DNA of 39,918 nt. It comes from Bacteroidota bacterium. GTDB lineage: Bacteria; Bacteroidota; Bacteroidia; Flavobacteriales_D; Crocinitomicaceae. The notes beneath the pieces are model-generated. The model saw only the letters and a list, made by a program, of their open reading frames with translations. It ran no database searches and was not told the origin of the DNA. This document shows positions 31,999 through 39,918 of the stretch, piece after piece. The DNA lies in assembly GCA_024280155.1 (NCBI GenBank), contig JAJRQQ010000098.1, positions 1 through 39,918 on the forward strand. The letters run 5' to 3'. Position numbers and translations under genes: made by a program. How positions within the stretch are numbered: position 1 is the first letter of the stretch; each line of letters starts with the position of its first letter.

Positions 31999-32976
31999 AT
32001 GAAAACAGTACAATATAGGGAAGCTTTAAATGAAGCGATGTCAGAAGAAATGCGAAAAGATAAATCTGTCTTTTTGTTAGGAGAAGAGGTTGCTGAGTAC
32101 AATGGTGCTTATAAAGTTTCTCAAGGAATGCTGGATGAGTTTGGTGCAAAAAGAATTATTGATACACCTATTGCTGAACTTGGATTTACTGGTATTGCTG
32201 TCGGCGCCTCAATGAATGGTTTAAGACCGATAGTTGAATTTATGACTTGGAATTTTGCGATTCTAGCTGCTGATCAGATTATCAACAGTGCTGCTAAAAT
32301 GTTACAAATGTCAGGAGGTCAATACAGTTGTCCAATTGTTTTCCGTGGTGGAAATGGACAGGCTGGCCAATTGGGGGCGACACATTCTCAAAGTTTTGAA
32401 GCTTTTTATGCTCATGTCCCGGGTTTAAAAGTTGTTGTGCCTTCTAATCCAGCAGACGCTAAAGGGTTAATGAAAGCTGCGATTCGTGATAATGATCCTG
32501 TTTTAGTTCTTGAGTCAGAAAGATTATACGGTGTTAAAGGCGAGATTCCTGAAGGTGAATATATTGTTCCGATCGGTGTAGCTGATGTTAAAAAGAAAGG
32601 AAGTGATATTACAATTGTAACTTTTGGCAAAATTATAGAAGTAGCTTATCAGACTGCGGAAATTCTCGAAAAAGAAGGCATTTCTTGTGAAATTATAGAT
32701 CTCCGTTCGGTTCGACCTATTGATTATGGTACTGTAGTTGAGTCTATTAAGAAAACAAATCGTTGCGTTGTGTTAGAAGAGTCTTGGCCATTAGCTTCTA
32801 TTTCTTCAGAAATAGCATATCACCTTCAGCGTTATGCGTTTGATTATTTGGATGCGCCAGTGCAGCGAGTGACACAAACGGATACTCCTTTTGCATTTTC
32901 TCCAACATTGATAGAGGAAGCTTTGCCTAATGTTGACCGTTTGATTAAAGCGATTAAAGCAACTTTGTATAGGTAG
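31999..32976 (+). CDS. pdhB: Pyruvate dehydrogenase E1 component, beta subunit
   Basis: 325 residues. The beta subunit of the heterotetrameric thiamine-diphosphate E1, which decarboxylates pyruvate and acetylates lipoyl-E2. Visible blocks: YREALNEAMSEEMRKD, GLDEFG-type KVSQGMLDEFGAKRIIDTPI, EFMTWNFAILAADQIINSAA, the IVFRGGNGQAGQLGATHSQ potassium/cofactor loop, and LEESWPLASISSEIAYHLQR. The gene is alone: pdhA and the E2 gene are not in the neighbourhood, as is often the case for pdhB in Flavobacteriales. ATG 31999 is preceded by a -7 element. Confidence 0.93.
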   Translation: MKTVQYREALNEAMSEEMRKDKSVFLLGEEVAEYNGAYKVSQGMLDEFGAKRIIDTPIAELGFTGIAVGASMNGLRPIVEFMTWNFAILAADQIINSAAKMLQMSGGQYSCPIVFRGGNGQAGQLGATHSQSFEAFYAHVPGLKVVVPSNPADAKGLMKAAIRDNDPVLVLESERLYGVKGEIPEGEYIVPIGVADVKKKGSDITIVTFGKIIEVAYQTAEILEKEGISCEIIDLRSVRPIDYGTVVESIKKTNRCVVLEESWPLASISSEIAYHLQRYAFDYLDAPVQRVTQTDTPFAFSPTLIEEALPNVDRLIKAIKATLYR

Positions 32977-32979
32977 ACG

Positions 32980-33504
32980 TTAATCTCTCATCACTGTAGT
33001 TCCTGTGATTTTGAAGTCTATTATTTCGAATTCTACTTTGTTTGGATTTATGGTGTAAACTTGAAGTTTATCCGCTTTGTGGTTGATGTCTGGAAGGTTA
33101 AATCTGTATTTTATCTCTTTATAATCTTTATTGCTGGAGTCTTGGTGTATTTCAACGCTGTGCCAATCGTAGCAGTTAAAACGGCTACAGGTTTCTAGTT
33201 TTAAGTAGATAGGATTAGGAGAGGTGGATAGAAAACGAATTTTGAAGCTCACATCGATTCGAGTTTCGTCAGATTCCAGTTTATCCAATAAAACAATATT
33301 CTCTATTCTGGAGCCGATAGTGTCTTTGTGAAAACTTAGCTTATTCACCAAGTAAATTGGAATAATCTTTTGTACTTTATATAACCCTGAGTTCTCAACA
33401 TTGTCGATCCAATTTATATTTTTTCGGTTCATTAATAATCTGTCTTCATTGAAATTTTCTTTGTCTATTTTCCCAAAGGTGTAAAAGTATTGTTGCTTAC
33501 TCAT
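32980..33504 (-). CDS. Unknown protein coupled to a GT-C-like membrane protein
   Basis: About 174 residues from ATG 33504, chosen because it overlaps the upstream stop as ATGA and because the longer frame to 33624 lies entirely inside the upstream gene. The product begins MSKQQYFYTFGKIDKENF and has no obvious signal peptide. The second half is beta-rich with NPIYLKLETCSRFNCYDWHS and ends DFKITGTTVMRD, resembling the small jelly-roll domains that follow membrane glycosyltransferases, but I do not recognise a family. It is convergent with pdhB, with 3 bases between the stops. Confidence 0.65.
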   Translation of the reverse strand: MSKQQYFYTFGKIDKENFNEDRLLMNRKNINWIDNVENSGLYKVQKIIPIYLVNKLSFHKDTIGSRIENIVLLDKLESDETRIDVSFKIRFLSTSPNPIYLKLETCSRFNCYDWHSVEIHQDSSNKDYKEIKYRFNLPDINHKADKLQVYTINPNKVEFEIIDFKITGTTVMRD

Positions 33505-34739
33505 TCTTTCGTGGTGAATAATACCTTTTCGAATTGATAGGATTGAAAAATTGAAAGAATTGAAAGAAGAAATCCGATGAAGAGGAAGGTGAATTTGTGT
33601 GATTTTTTCGAAAGAGAAACCCATAGAAAAGCGATAGGGATTGTAAGAAATGGGTAAATATCCGTCATGACCCTAGACCCAAATGAGCTAGCGTACCACC
33701 AGCATTCCCAGCTACTCATTATGTATATGTATATGATGATGGTTGGAAAAAAAGCCCAAAATAGATTTTTATTCCTTTTATAAAGATGTGTAAGTCCAAT
33801 GAAAGATAGAATGAAAACGGGGCTATATATTAGCCATCCTTTTCTAAAAGAAAATAAGAAATCGGTTAGGTTCGGATCGATGATGACAAGTTCTTCAACA
33901 TGAAGGTTAGGCATCAGTATTTTTCCACCAATAAAAAACCAATAAGCTATTTGTGGTATGTTCCATAGTAATCCAAACAATGGATAGTAAGAGATTTGAT
34001 AAAATAGTGTTTTTAAGTTGGGGGAGTCTTTCCAAAGCAGGATTAAAGGTGTTAGTCCAAGCATGGCTTGAGTTGGGCGAATAGCAACTGTGATACCGAG
34101 GAAAAGAGCAGAATAAATTAGGTTTTTCTTTTGATTGTGCTTCTTGAATAAAATCAGGTGATATAAGAATATACTATTGAGTGCAAATATATATAAGTGT
34201 GGAAGGTCTTTTTGTAGAGTGAATGTAAGGAATATGTTTGATGAAAGGTAGAGTAATAATATGGTAAGGGCCGCTGTTTTGTCGTCGAATAGGAGTAGAA
34301 GTAGCTTTCGTAGATAGACTAACCCTATGATGCAAAATAGTAAGGCGTTAAGTATGAATCCCACAACGTATGGAAGGCTAAATCCATCGGTTTTGTACCC
34401 GAGTTTAATTGCAAAAAAATGACTAATTGTATATGCGGGTAGTTGCAAATAGGCTAAACCTATATGGTAGAGGTCGATATAGTTTCCGTTTGGCTGCTTT
34501 AGTAATTGGTAGGTTTCTATTCCATTACAATAGTGGTCTTGAATGTCTTGTGCCCAATCTTTGTCAATGTTTAATGTTTTGTTTTCAAATAGTGAAGGTA
34601 AATACATGTAGTAACCGAATCCATCGTATGCGCATATGCAAGTTTGTTTTTTTTGTGTAAAGTCACTTATTGTCGTAGAAAAATGGATTGTGAATACAAT
34701 TGAGATGAAAATTACAATAAGAGCAGATAATTTTTTCAT
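33501..34739 (-). CDS. Polytopic membrane protein, GT-C/PMT-like glycosyltransferase candidate
   Basis: 412 residues with roughly ten hydrophobic helices. The start is at the conserved-looking MKKLSALIVIFISIVFTIH. The first extracytoplasmic loop holds ICAYDGFGYYMYLPSLFENK with an Asp, placed as in GT-C enzymes where an acidic residue in loop 1 is catalytic. Later blocks are LGITVAIRPTQAMLGLTPLI and YIMSSWECWWYASSFGSRV. Such proteins usually transfer sugars from polyprenyl-phosphate carriers, but the donor and acceptor are not evident. It overlaps the downstream small gene by 4 bases. The stretch upstream (34740-34956) shows no recognisable feature. Confidence 0.75.
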   Translation of the reverse strand: MKKLSALIVIFISIVFTIHFSTTISDFTQKKQTCICAYDGFGYYMYLPSLFENKTLNIDKDWAQDIQDHYCNGIETYQLLKQPNGNYIDLYHIGLAYLQLPAYTISHFFAIKLGYKTDGFSLPYVVGFILNALLFCIIGLVYLRKLLLLLFDDKTAALTILLLYLSSNIFLTFTLQKDLPHLYIFALNSIFLYHLILFKKHNQKKNLIYSALFLGITVAIRPTQAMLGLTPLILLWKDSPNLKTLFYQISYYPLFGLLWNIPQIAYWFFIGGKILMPNLHVEELVIIDPNLTDFLFSFRKGWLIYSPVFILSFIGLTHLYKRNKNLFWAFFPTIIIYIYIMSSWECWWYASSFGSRVMTDIYPFLTIPIAFLWVSLSKKSHKFTFLFIGFLLSILSIFQSYQFEKVLFTTKE

Positions 34740-34956
34740 GGCAGAGCAAATATGCTATTTTTTTGTTTAAATCCAACAGCTTATTTCTTATAATTTGAGA
34801 GTTTCTTACTGGGTGTGCGAACTTTTTTTAAAAAACTATTGGAAACACACAATGATTGGTTATGTTTGTATATGCCTTTTGAAAGGTAAATTCTTTGTAG
34901 TTTTAAAGATGTGAACAGTCTATTGTGAAAAAAGAAAAAGTTTTTTCTCTACTTCC

Positions 34957-35008
34957 TTGATTTATAACTTTAATGTGCTATCTTTGCACCCCTAAAAGAG
35001 TTTTTAGG
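34957..35008 (+). promoter_or_regulatory. Promoter and leader hairpin of the str-S10 ribosomal operon
   Basis: TTG (34957-34959), 19 bases, TATCTTTG (34979-34986): a full Bacteroidota promoter. The early leader has a 7-bp inverted repeat, CCTAAAA (34991-34997) and TTTTAGG (35002-35008). It could be involved in ribosomal-protein feedback, but this is only positional. Confidence 0.7.
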
Positions 35009-35045
35009 AGAGTTTTATTATTAATTAAAGATAACAAGTATTTTT

Positions 35046-35420
35046 ATGCCAACTATACAACAATTAGTTCGCAAAGGGAGAACAGCGGTAGTGAAGAAGA
35101 GCAAGTCAGCAGCACTTGATTCTTGTCCTCAGCGTAAAGGAGTATGTGTAAGAGTTTACACCACTACACCTAAAAAGCCGAATTCGGCAATGCGAAAAGT
35201 AGCAAGAGTTCGACTAACCAACGGAAAAGAGGTGAATGCCTATATCGGTGGTGAAGGTCATAATTTACAAGAACATTCATTGGTGTTAGTGCGTGGTGGT
35301 AGAGTAAAAGATTTACCAGGTGTGCGTTATCACATTGTTCGTGGTGCAGAAGACACTGCGGGAGTTGAGGGTAGAACTCAACGTCGTTCGAAGTATGGAA
35401 CAAAAAGACCTAAACAATAA
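35046..35420 (+). CDS. rpsL: 30S ribosomal protein S12
   Basis: 124 residues. Contains QLVRKGR at the start, the decoding-site loop [17 protein letters not shown], and [17 protein letters not shown]. The two lysines where streptomycin-resistance changes arise (in TPKKPNS and RVKDLPG) are both Lys, the sensitive form. First gene of the ribosomal operon, about 60 bases after the promoter. Confidence 0.98.
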   Translation: MPTIQQLVRKGRTAVVKKSKSAALDSCPQRKGVCVRVYTTTPKKPNSAMRKVARVRLTNGKEVNAYIGGEGHNLQEHSLVLVRGGRVKDLPGVRYHIVRGAEDTAGVEGRTQRRSKYGTKRPKQ

Positions 35421-35422
35421 TC

Positions 35423-35441
35423 CTTTTAAATAGTTTAAAAG
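35423..35441 (+). other. AT-rich hairpin abutting the rpsG start codon
   Basis: CTTTTAAA (35423-35430) and TTTAAAAG (35434-35441) form an 8-bp stem with a 3-base loop directly before ATG 35442. It might tune rpsG translation; the AT-rich stem is weak. Confidence 0.35.
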
Positions 35442-35912
35442 ATGAGAAGAAAAAAAGCAAAAAAAATTGCCATACTTCCAGATCCAAAATTTAACGATGT
35501 TCAAGTAACAAAGTTCGTTAATAACTTAATGTTGGATGGAAAGAAAAGTTTGGCTTTCAGAATATTCTACGATGCAATCGATATGGTTGGAGAGAAAGTA
35601 GAGGAAGCAACAGGTTTAGAGACTTGGAAAAAAGCATTGGAAAACATTACTCCTCCTGTAGAGGTTAAGAGTAGACGTATTGGTGGTGCAACATTTCAAA
35701 TCCCAACACCTGTTCGAGAAAGTAGAAAAGAATCATTAGCTATGAAGTGGTTGATCGGTTTTTCACGTAAGCGTAATGAGAAAACAATGGCTCAGAAATT
35801 AGCTTTTGAAATTCTTTCAGCTTCGAAAGAAGAGGGTGCTGCTTATAAGAAAAAAGAAGACACATTAAGGATGGCTGAAGCAAATAAAGCGTTTTCACAT
35901 TTTAGATTCTAG
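35442..35912 (+). CDS. rpsG: 30S ribosomal protein S7
   Basis: 156 residues. The family pattern is clear: [60 protein letters not shown], and the C-terminal [11 protein letters not shown]. It nucleates the head of the 30S subunit on 16S rRNA. It lies 21 bases after rpsL and 3 bases before fusA. Confidence 0.98.
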   Translation: MRRKKAKKIAILPDPKFNDVQVTKFVNNLMLDGKKSLAFRIFYDAIDMVGEKVEEATGLETWKKALENITPPVEVKSRRIGGATFQIPTPVRESRKESLAMKWLIGFSRKRNEKTMAQKLAFEILSASKEEGAAYKKKEDTLRMAEANKAFSHFRF

Positions 35913-35915
35913 GTA

Positions 35916-38021
35916 ATGGCAAAAAGAGATTTAACATATACACGTAATATTGGAATTATGGCTCATGTAGATGCTGGTAAAACAACAACTACTGAGAGAA
36001 TTTTATATTATACAGGTATTTCGCATAAAATTGGTGAGGTTCATGATGGGGCTGCAACAATGGATTGGATGGAGCAAGAGCAAGAAAGAGGTATTACAAT
36101 TACTTCTGCTGCTACAACTTGTTCTTGGAAATACGAAGGTGAAGAGTATAAAATGAATATCATTGATACTCCTGGTCACGTTGATTTTACGGTTGAAGTT
36201 GAGCGTTCTTTAAGAGTGTTAGATGGTGCGGTTGCATTGTTCTGTGCTTCTTCTGGAGTTGAGCCTCAGTCTGAAACGGTTTGGAGACAAGCTGATAAGT
36301 ATAAAGTTCCACGTTTGTGTTTCATCAATAAGATGGATAGAATGGGTGCTGATTTTTTTAGTACTGTGAGTCAAATTAAAGAACGTTTAGGAGGTAATCC
36401 CGTTCCATTGCAAGTTCCAATTGGATCTGAAGATGAATTCATAGGAGTTGTTGATTTAATTACAGGAAAAGGAATTACTTGGAATGATGAGGACATGGGG
36501 ATGACATACGAAGAGATGGAAATTCCTGAAGACTTGAAAGAAACTGTTCAAGAATACAGAGATTTATTGATTGAGTCAATTGCTGAATCTGACGATGTTT
36601 TAATGGAGAAATTCTTCGAAGATCCAGAGTCAATTACAGTTGATGAAATGATGAAAGCAATTCGTGTTGCTACGATCAATATGACTATTCAACCAGTAAT
36701 GTGTGGTTCGGCCTTTAAAAACAAAGGTGTTCAAACAATGTTGGATGCAGTTATGGCATTTATGCCATCACCTTTAGATATTGATGCAATTGAAGGAATT
36801 AATCCAGATACTGAAGAACCTGCTTTAAGAAAACCATCGAAAGATGAGCCTATGGCTGCTTTAGCGTTTAAAATCGCAACAGATCCTTTTGTTGGACGTT
36901 TGTGTTTCGTAAGATGTTACTCAGGTCAAATCGATGCTGGTTCTTATGTGTTTAATACTCGTTCGAATAAAAAAGAGCGTATTTCTCGTTTATTCCAAAT
37001 GCATTCTAATAAGCAAAACTCTATCCCAGCTCTTGAAGCAGGGGATATAGGAGCAGCTGTTGGATTTAAGGATATTCGTACAGGAGATACTTTGTGTGAT
37101 GAAAAGAATAAAATTGTTCTTGAATCAATGGATTTTCCAGATCCAGTTATTGGTATAGCTATTGAGCCTAAAACTCAAGCTGATATGGATAAATTAGGAA
37201 TGGGACTTAATAAGTTATCTGAAGAAGATCCTACTTTTCAAGTTAAAACAGATGAGGACTCAGGTCAAACGATTATCTCTGGAATGGGTGAGCTTCACTT
37301 AGAGATTTTAATTGATCGTTTGAAAAGAGAATTTAAAGTTGAGGTGAACGAAGGTGAACCACAAGTGTCTTACAAAGAAAATATTACCAAAGCAGTTGAT
37401 CATAGAGAAGTTTATAAGAAACAATCAGGTGGACGTGGTAAATTTGCAGATATCGTTGTTGTGATTTCTCCTCAAGACGATCCAGAGAAAACAGGTTTAG
37501 AATTTATTAATTCTATTAAAGGTGGTAATGTTCCTCGTGAATTTATTCCTTCTGTTGAAAAAGGATTTAAAATGTCTATGAAGAATGGAGTTATGGCAGG
37601 TTTCCCTATGGATGCAATGAAAGTTGAATTGAAAGATGGATCTTTCCATGCTGTCGATTCAGATGCATTGTCTTTTGAGATTTGTGCTAAAATGGCATTT
37701 AAAAATGCATTGAAACAAGCAGGTCCTAAGTTACTTGAACCGATTATGAAACTTGAGGTGGTAACACCAGAAGTTAACATGGGTGATGTAGTTGCGGATT
37801 TGAATCGTCGTCGTGGCCTGATGAAAGGTATGGATGATAGAAATGGAGCAAAAGTGGTTAAAGCTGATGTGCCATTATCTGAAATGTTTGGATATGTGAC
37901 TACTTTAAGAACGATTTCTTCTGGTAGAGCAAGTTCAACAATGGAATTCTCACACTATTCTGAGGCTCCAAAAAACATTGCAGAAACGGTAATCGCAAAA
38001 GTAAAAGGTGTAACAGCATAA
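35916..38021 (+). CDS. fusA: Elongation factor G
   Basis: 701 residues. The translocation GTPase of protein synthesis. G1 [15 protein letters not shown], switch/G2 around [17 protein letters not shown]3 [17 protein letters not shown]4 [11 protein letters not shown], then domains II-V, with [14 protein letters not shown] in domain II and [18 protein letters not shown] in domain III. Length and the position between rpsG and rpsJ identify it as the housekeeping EF-G rather than a TetQ-type protection protein or a duplicate. Confidence 0.98.
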   Translation: MAKRDLTYTRNIGIMAHVDAGKTTTTERILYYTGISHKIGEVHDGAATMDWMEQEQERGITITSAATTCSWKYEGEEYKMNIIDTPGHVDFTVEVERSLRVLDGAVALFCASSGVEPQSETVWRQADKYKVPRLCFINKMDRMGADFFSTVSQIKERLGGNPVPLQVPIGSEDEFIGVVDLITGKGITWNDEDMGMTYEEMEIPEDLKETVQEYRDLLIESIAESDDVLMEKFFEDPESITVDEMMKAIRVATINMTIQPVMCGSAFKNKGVQTMLDAVMAFMPSPLDIDAIEGINPDTEEPALRKPSKDEPMAALAFKIATDPFVGRLCFVRCYSGQIDAGSYVFNTRSNKKERISRLFQMHSNKQNSIPALEAGDIGAAVGFKDIRTGDTLCDEKNKIVLESMDFPDPVIGIAIEPKTQADMDKLGMGLNKLSEEDPTFQVKTDEDSGQTIISGMGELHLEILIDRLKREFKVEVNEGEPQVSYKENITKAVDHREVYKKQSGGRGKFADIVVVISPQDDPEKTGLEFINSIKGGNVPREFIPSVEKGFKMSMKNGVMAGFPMDAMKVELKDGSFHAVDSDALSFEICAKMAFKNALKQAGPKLLEPIMKLEVVTPEVNMGDVVADLNRRRGLMKGMDDRNGAKVVKADVPLSEMFGYVTTLRTISSGRASSTMEFSHYSEAPKNIAETVIAKVKGVTA

Positions 38022-38031
38022 TATTAAGCAG

Positions 38032-38337
38032 ATGAGTCAAAGAATAAGAATAAAATTAAAATCTTACGATCATAATTTAGTTGATAAATCAGCTGAGAAG
38101 ATTGTAAAAACAGTGAAGTCGACAGGTGCTGTTGTTAGTGGGCCAATTCCATTACCAACACACAAAAGAATCTATACAGTGTTGAAATCTCCACACGTAA
38201 ATAAGAAAGCTCGTGAACAATTCCAGTTATGTTCTTATAAACGTTTGTTGGACATTTATAGTTCTTCATCGAAAACGGTTGATGCGTTAATGCGCTTGGA
38301 ATTACCAAGTGGTGTTGATGTTGAAATCAAGGTATAA
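38032..38337 (+). CDS. rpsJ: 30S ribosomal protein S10
   Basis: 101 residues. [40 protein letters not shown], and [11 protein letters not shown] are the standard S10 blocks. It binds the 30S head and also serves as NusE in antitermination. It follows fusA by 10 bases; tufA, which lies between them in E. coli, is absent from this gap. Confidence 0.98.
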   Translation: MSQRIRIKLKSYDHNLVDKSAEKIVKTVKSTGAVVSGPIPLPTHKRIYTVLKSPHVNKKAREQFQLCSYKRLLDIYSSSSKTVDALMRLELPSGVDVEIKV

Positions 38338-38371
38338 GTAATTTAGGTTTAATAAAATAAATAGTTAAAGT

Positions 38372-38995
38372 ATGCCAGGAATTATTGGTAGAAAAATCGG
38401 GATGACTAGCATCTACAGTGCCGAGGGTAAAGCAATGCCATGCACGGTGATAGAAGCAGGTCCTTGTGTTGTAACTCAAGTTAAAACACAAGACAGAGAT
38501 GGTTACGAGGCTGTTCAGTTAGGATTTGGAGATCGTAAAGAAAAAAACACTCCAAACTCTATGAAAGGTCACTTTAAGAAAGCTAAAACCGATCCAAAGT
38601 CGAAGTTAGTTGAGTTTAAAGGTTTCGAAGACAAAAATCTCGGAGACATTATTAACGTTGATATCTTCACGGAAGGTGAATTCGTTAGTGTAGTAGGAAC
38701 TTCTAAAGGTAAAGGTTTCCAAGGGGTTGTTAAAAGACACGGCTTTGCCGGTGTTGGACAAGCAACTCATGGTCAGCACAACAGATTACGTGCTCCAGGA
38801 TCAATTGGTGCAGCTTCTTACCCAGCTCGTGTATTCAAAGGAATGAGAATGGCAGGTCAAATGGGTAACGAACGTGTAACAATGGAAAATTTACAAGTTC
38901 TTAAAGTTCTTGCAGACAAGAATTTAATAGTAGTGAAAGGGTCAGTACCTGGACACAAAGGTTCAACCGTAATAATTGAAAGTAATGAAAATTAA
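38372..38995 (+). CDS. rplC: 50S ribosomal protein L3
   Basis: 207 residues. [20 protein letters not shown], the central loop [19 protein letters not shown], and the peptidyl-transferase-side extension [20 protein letters not shown]. The Gln/Gly-rich tip reads [16 protein letters not shown], including the Gln that PrmB methylates in E. coli. The 3' end overlaps rplD by 11 bases. Confidence 0.98.
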   Translation: MPGIIGRKIGMTSIYSAEGKAMPCTVIEAGPCVVTQVKTQDRDGYEAVQLGFGDRKEKNTPNSMKGHFKKAKTDPKSKLVEFKGFEDKNLGDIINVDIFTEGEFVSVVGTSKGKGFQGVVKRHGFAGVGQATHGQHNRLRAPGSIGAASYPARVFKGMRMAGQMGNERVTMENLQVLKVLADKNLIVVKGSVPGHKGSTVIIESNEN

Positions 38996-39611
38996 AGTAA
39001 CTAGTGCAAAAGGTGCAGCTACTTCAAAAGAAGTTAGCTTATCAAAAGATGTTTTCGGTATCGAACCAAATGACCATGCAATCTATCTTGATGTTAAGCA
39101 ACATTTGGCAAATAAACGCCAAGGGACGCATAAAGCAAAAGAGAGAGCTGAAATCACAGGATCTACTAAAAAGATTAAGAAACAAAAAGGAACGGGTGGA
39201 GCTCGTGCAGGTAGTATTAAATCTGGTACACGTATCGGTGGTGGTCGTATTTTTGGGCCTCGTCCAAGAAATTACCATTTCAAACTAAACGTGAAAACGA
39301 AAAGATTAGCACGTAAATCTGCATTCTCTTATAAAGTTAAATCAAATGATCTTATGATTATTGATGATCCTAAATTTGATGCAATCAAAACAAAGGATTT
39401 TGTAGCTTTAATCGCGAATCTTAAACTTGATACTACTAAAGTATTAATGATTTTAGGAGAAAAGAATGATAATATTTATTTATCATCTCGAAACCTTAAG
39501 AAAGTAAAAGTTGTAACAGCTGATTCTGTGAATACTTATGATGTGTTAAATGCACAAAAAGTGATCATGACGAAGAGTTCAGTTGAAACAATCGAAAATA
39601 TTCTAAACTAA
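38985..39611 (+). CDS. rplD: 50S ribosomal protein L4
   Basis: 208 residues from ATG 38985; a TTG three codons upstream (38976) is also in frame but less likely. Conserved loop region [20 protein letters not shown] and [18 protein letters not shown], which lines the exit tunnel. In E. coli L4 also represses its own operon. The overlap with rplC suggests translational coupling. Confidence 0.97.
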   Translation: MKIKVTSAKGAATSKEVSLSKDVFGIEPNDHAIYLDVKQHLANKRQGTHKAKERAEITGSTKKIKKQKGTGGARAGSIKSGTRIGGGRIFGPRPRNYHFKLNVKTKRLARKSAFSYKVKSNDLMIIDDPKFDAIKTKDFVALIANLKLDTTKVLMILGEKNDNIYLSSRNLKKVKVVTADSVNTYDVLNAQKVIMTKSSVETIENILN

Positions 39612-39618
39612 TATTAGG

Positions 39619-39915
39619 ATGAAGACAATAATTAAAAAGCCGATAATTTCGGAAAAAGCAACGGGTTTAAGTGAAACTTGTCATCGTTTCTCTTTCGTTG
39701 TTGATCCAAAGGCAAATAAAATAGAAATTAAAAATGCTGTCGAGAACATGTATGGAGTTCAGGTAACTGAAGTACGTACCATGAATTATGGCGGTGGGAA
39801 ATCCTCTACGAAATATACGAATAGAGGTATCGTTGAGCAAAAAAGTAAAAAATGGAAAAAAGCCATTGTTACTGTTGCAGATGGAGAGACGATTGATTTA
39901 TTTAATAACTTTTAA
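39619..39915 (+). CDS. rplW: 50S ribosomal protein L23
   Basis: 98 residues, complete; it ends 3 bases before the window edge. IIKKPIISEKATGLSE at the start, FVVDPKANKIEIKNAVENMY in the middle, with the loop MNYGGGKSSTKYTNRG. L23 sits at the tunnel exit and docks SRP and trigger factor. rplB is expected directly beyond the edge. Confidence 0.97.
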   Translation: MKTIIKKPIISEKATGLSETCHRFSFVVDPKANKIEIKNAVENMYGVQVTEVRTMNYGGGKSSTKYTNRGIVEQKSKKWKKAIVTVADGETIDLFNNF

Positions 39916-39918
39916 TCA

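Noticed and set aside
33505-33624. N-terminal extension of the small protein at 32980
   Set aside because: The extra 40 codons lie entirely inside the upstream membrane-protein gene; the ATGA overlap at 33501-33504 gives a much better start.

Overview
The window is a Bacteroidota chromosome segment, most likely from the order Flavobacteriales. Four things point there: a very large secreted PKD protein ending in a gliding-motility/type IX sorting domain; a DUF5686 outer-membrane protein; a DnaG primase whose zinc-ribbon ligands are mostly gone; and repeated promoter -7 elements of the form TAnnTTTG, several with TTG 19-20 bases upstream. Family or genus cannot be fixed from the sequence alone.

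Left chromosomal part (1-9040): a decayed rlmN remnant, polyprenyl diphosphate synthase, a MORN/YwqK-type lipoprotein (frameshifted), dnaG, the secreted PKD protein on the minus strand, a COX15/CtaA-type heme A synthase, a TauE/SafE membrane protein (frameshifted near its end), and a tRNA with anticodon CAT.

Integrated element (about 9041-17934): an element of 8861 bp sits against the 3' end of that tRNA. It is bounded by a 56-bp direct repeat with one mismatch, which carries the tRNA 3' end and its terminator. It encodes a tyrosine integrase beside the tRNA, a two-gene unit ending in a RelE/ParE-like toxin candidate, and an S24-type repressor that lacks the usual catalytic residues. The repressor is divergent from a small excisionase-like HTH gene, with a promoter and operator-like repeats between them. 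Next come a second, IntDOT-like recombinase (frameshifted), a small helical protein, a DUF3987 protein (frameshifted), an array of GGCGGAA/CGTCGGAA repeats in mirrored orientation that looks like an origin, a TOPRIM/zinc-finger primase-like protein, and a ribbon-helix-helix mobilisation-like protein. Paired TTTTCTACTT motifs, 11 bp apart, lie just inside both ends and look like integrase arm sites. No relaxase, conjugation gene or virion gene is visible. The element is therefore either a stripped-down mobilisable island or a phage-satellite-like replicating island.

Right chromosomal part (17946-39918): lipoprotein, lptB, DUF5686 protein, tatC, recQ, lipocalin-like lipoprotein, M20 amidohydrolase, a half-size TauE/SafE protein, a LuxE-like protein, a NupG-like MFS transporter, a bifunctional-nuclease/UVR protein, etfA-etfB, pdhB, a GT-C-like membrane protein with a small partner, and then the joined str-S10 ribosomal operon (rpsL, rpsG, fusA, rpsJ, rplC, rplD, rplW), which runs to the window edge.

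Four coding regions (1684-2165, 8078-8862, 12677-13836, 14137-15488) each need exactly one extra base, and each break maps to an A/T run. A systematic homopolymer undercall in the assembly is the simplest explanation, although the A8 site in the second recombinase also forms a textbook -1 slippery heptamer.
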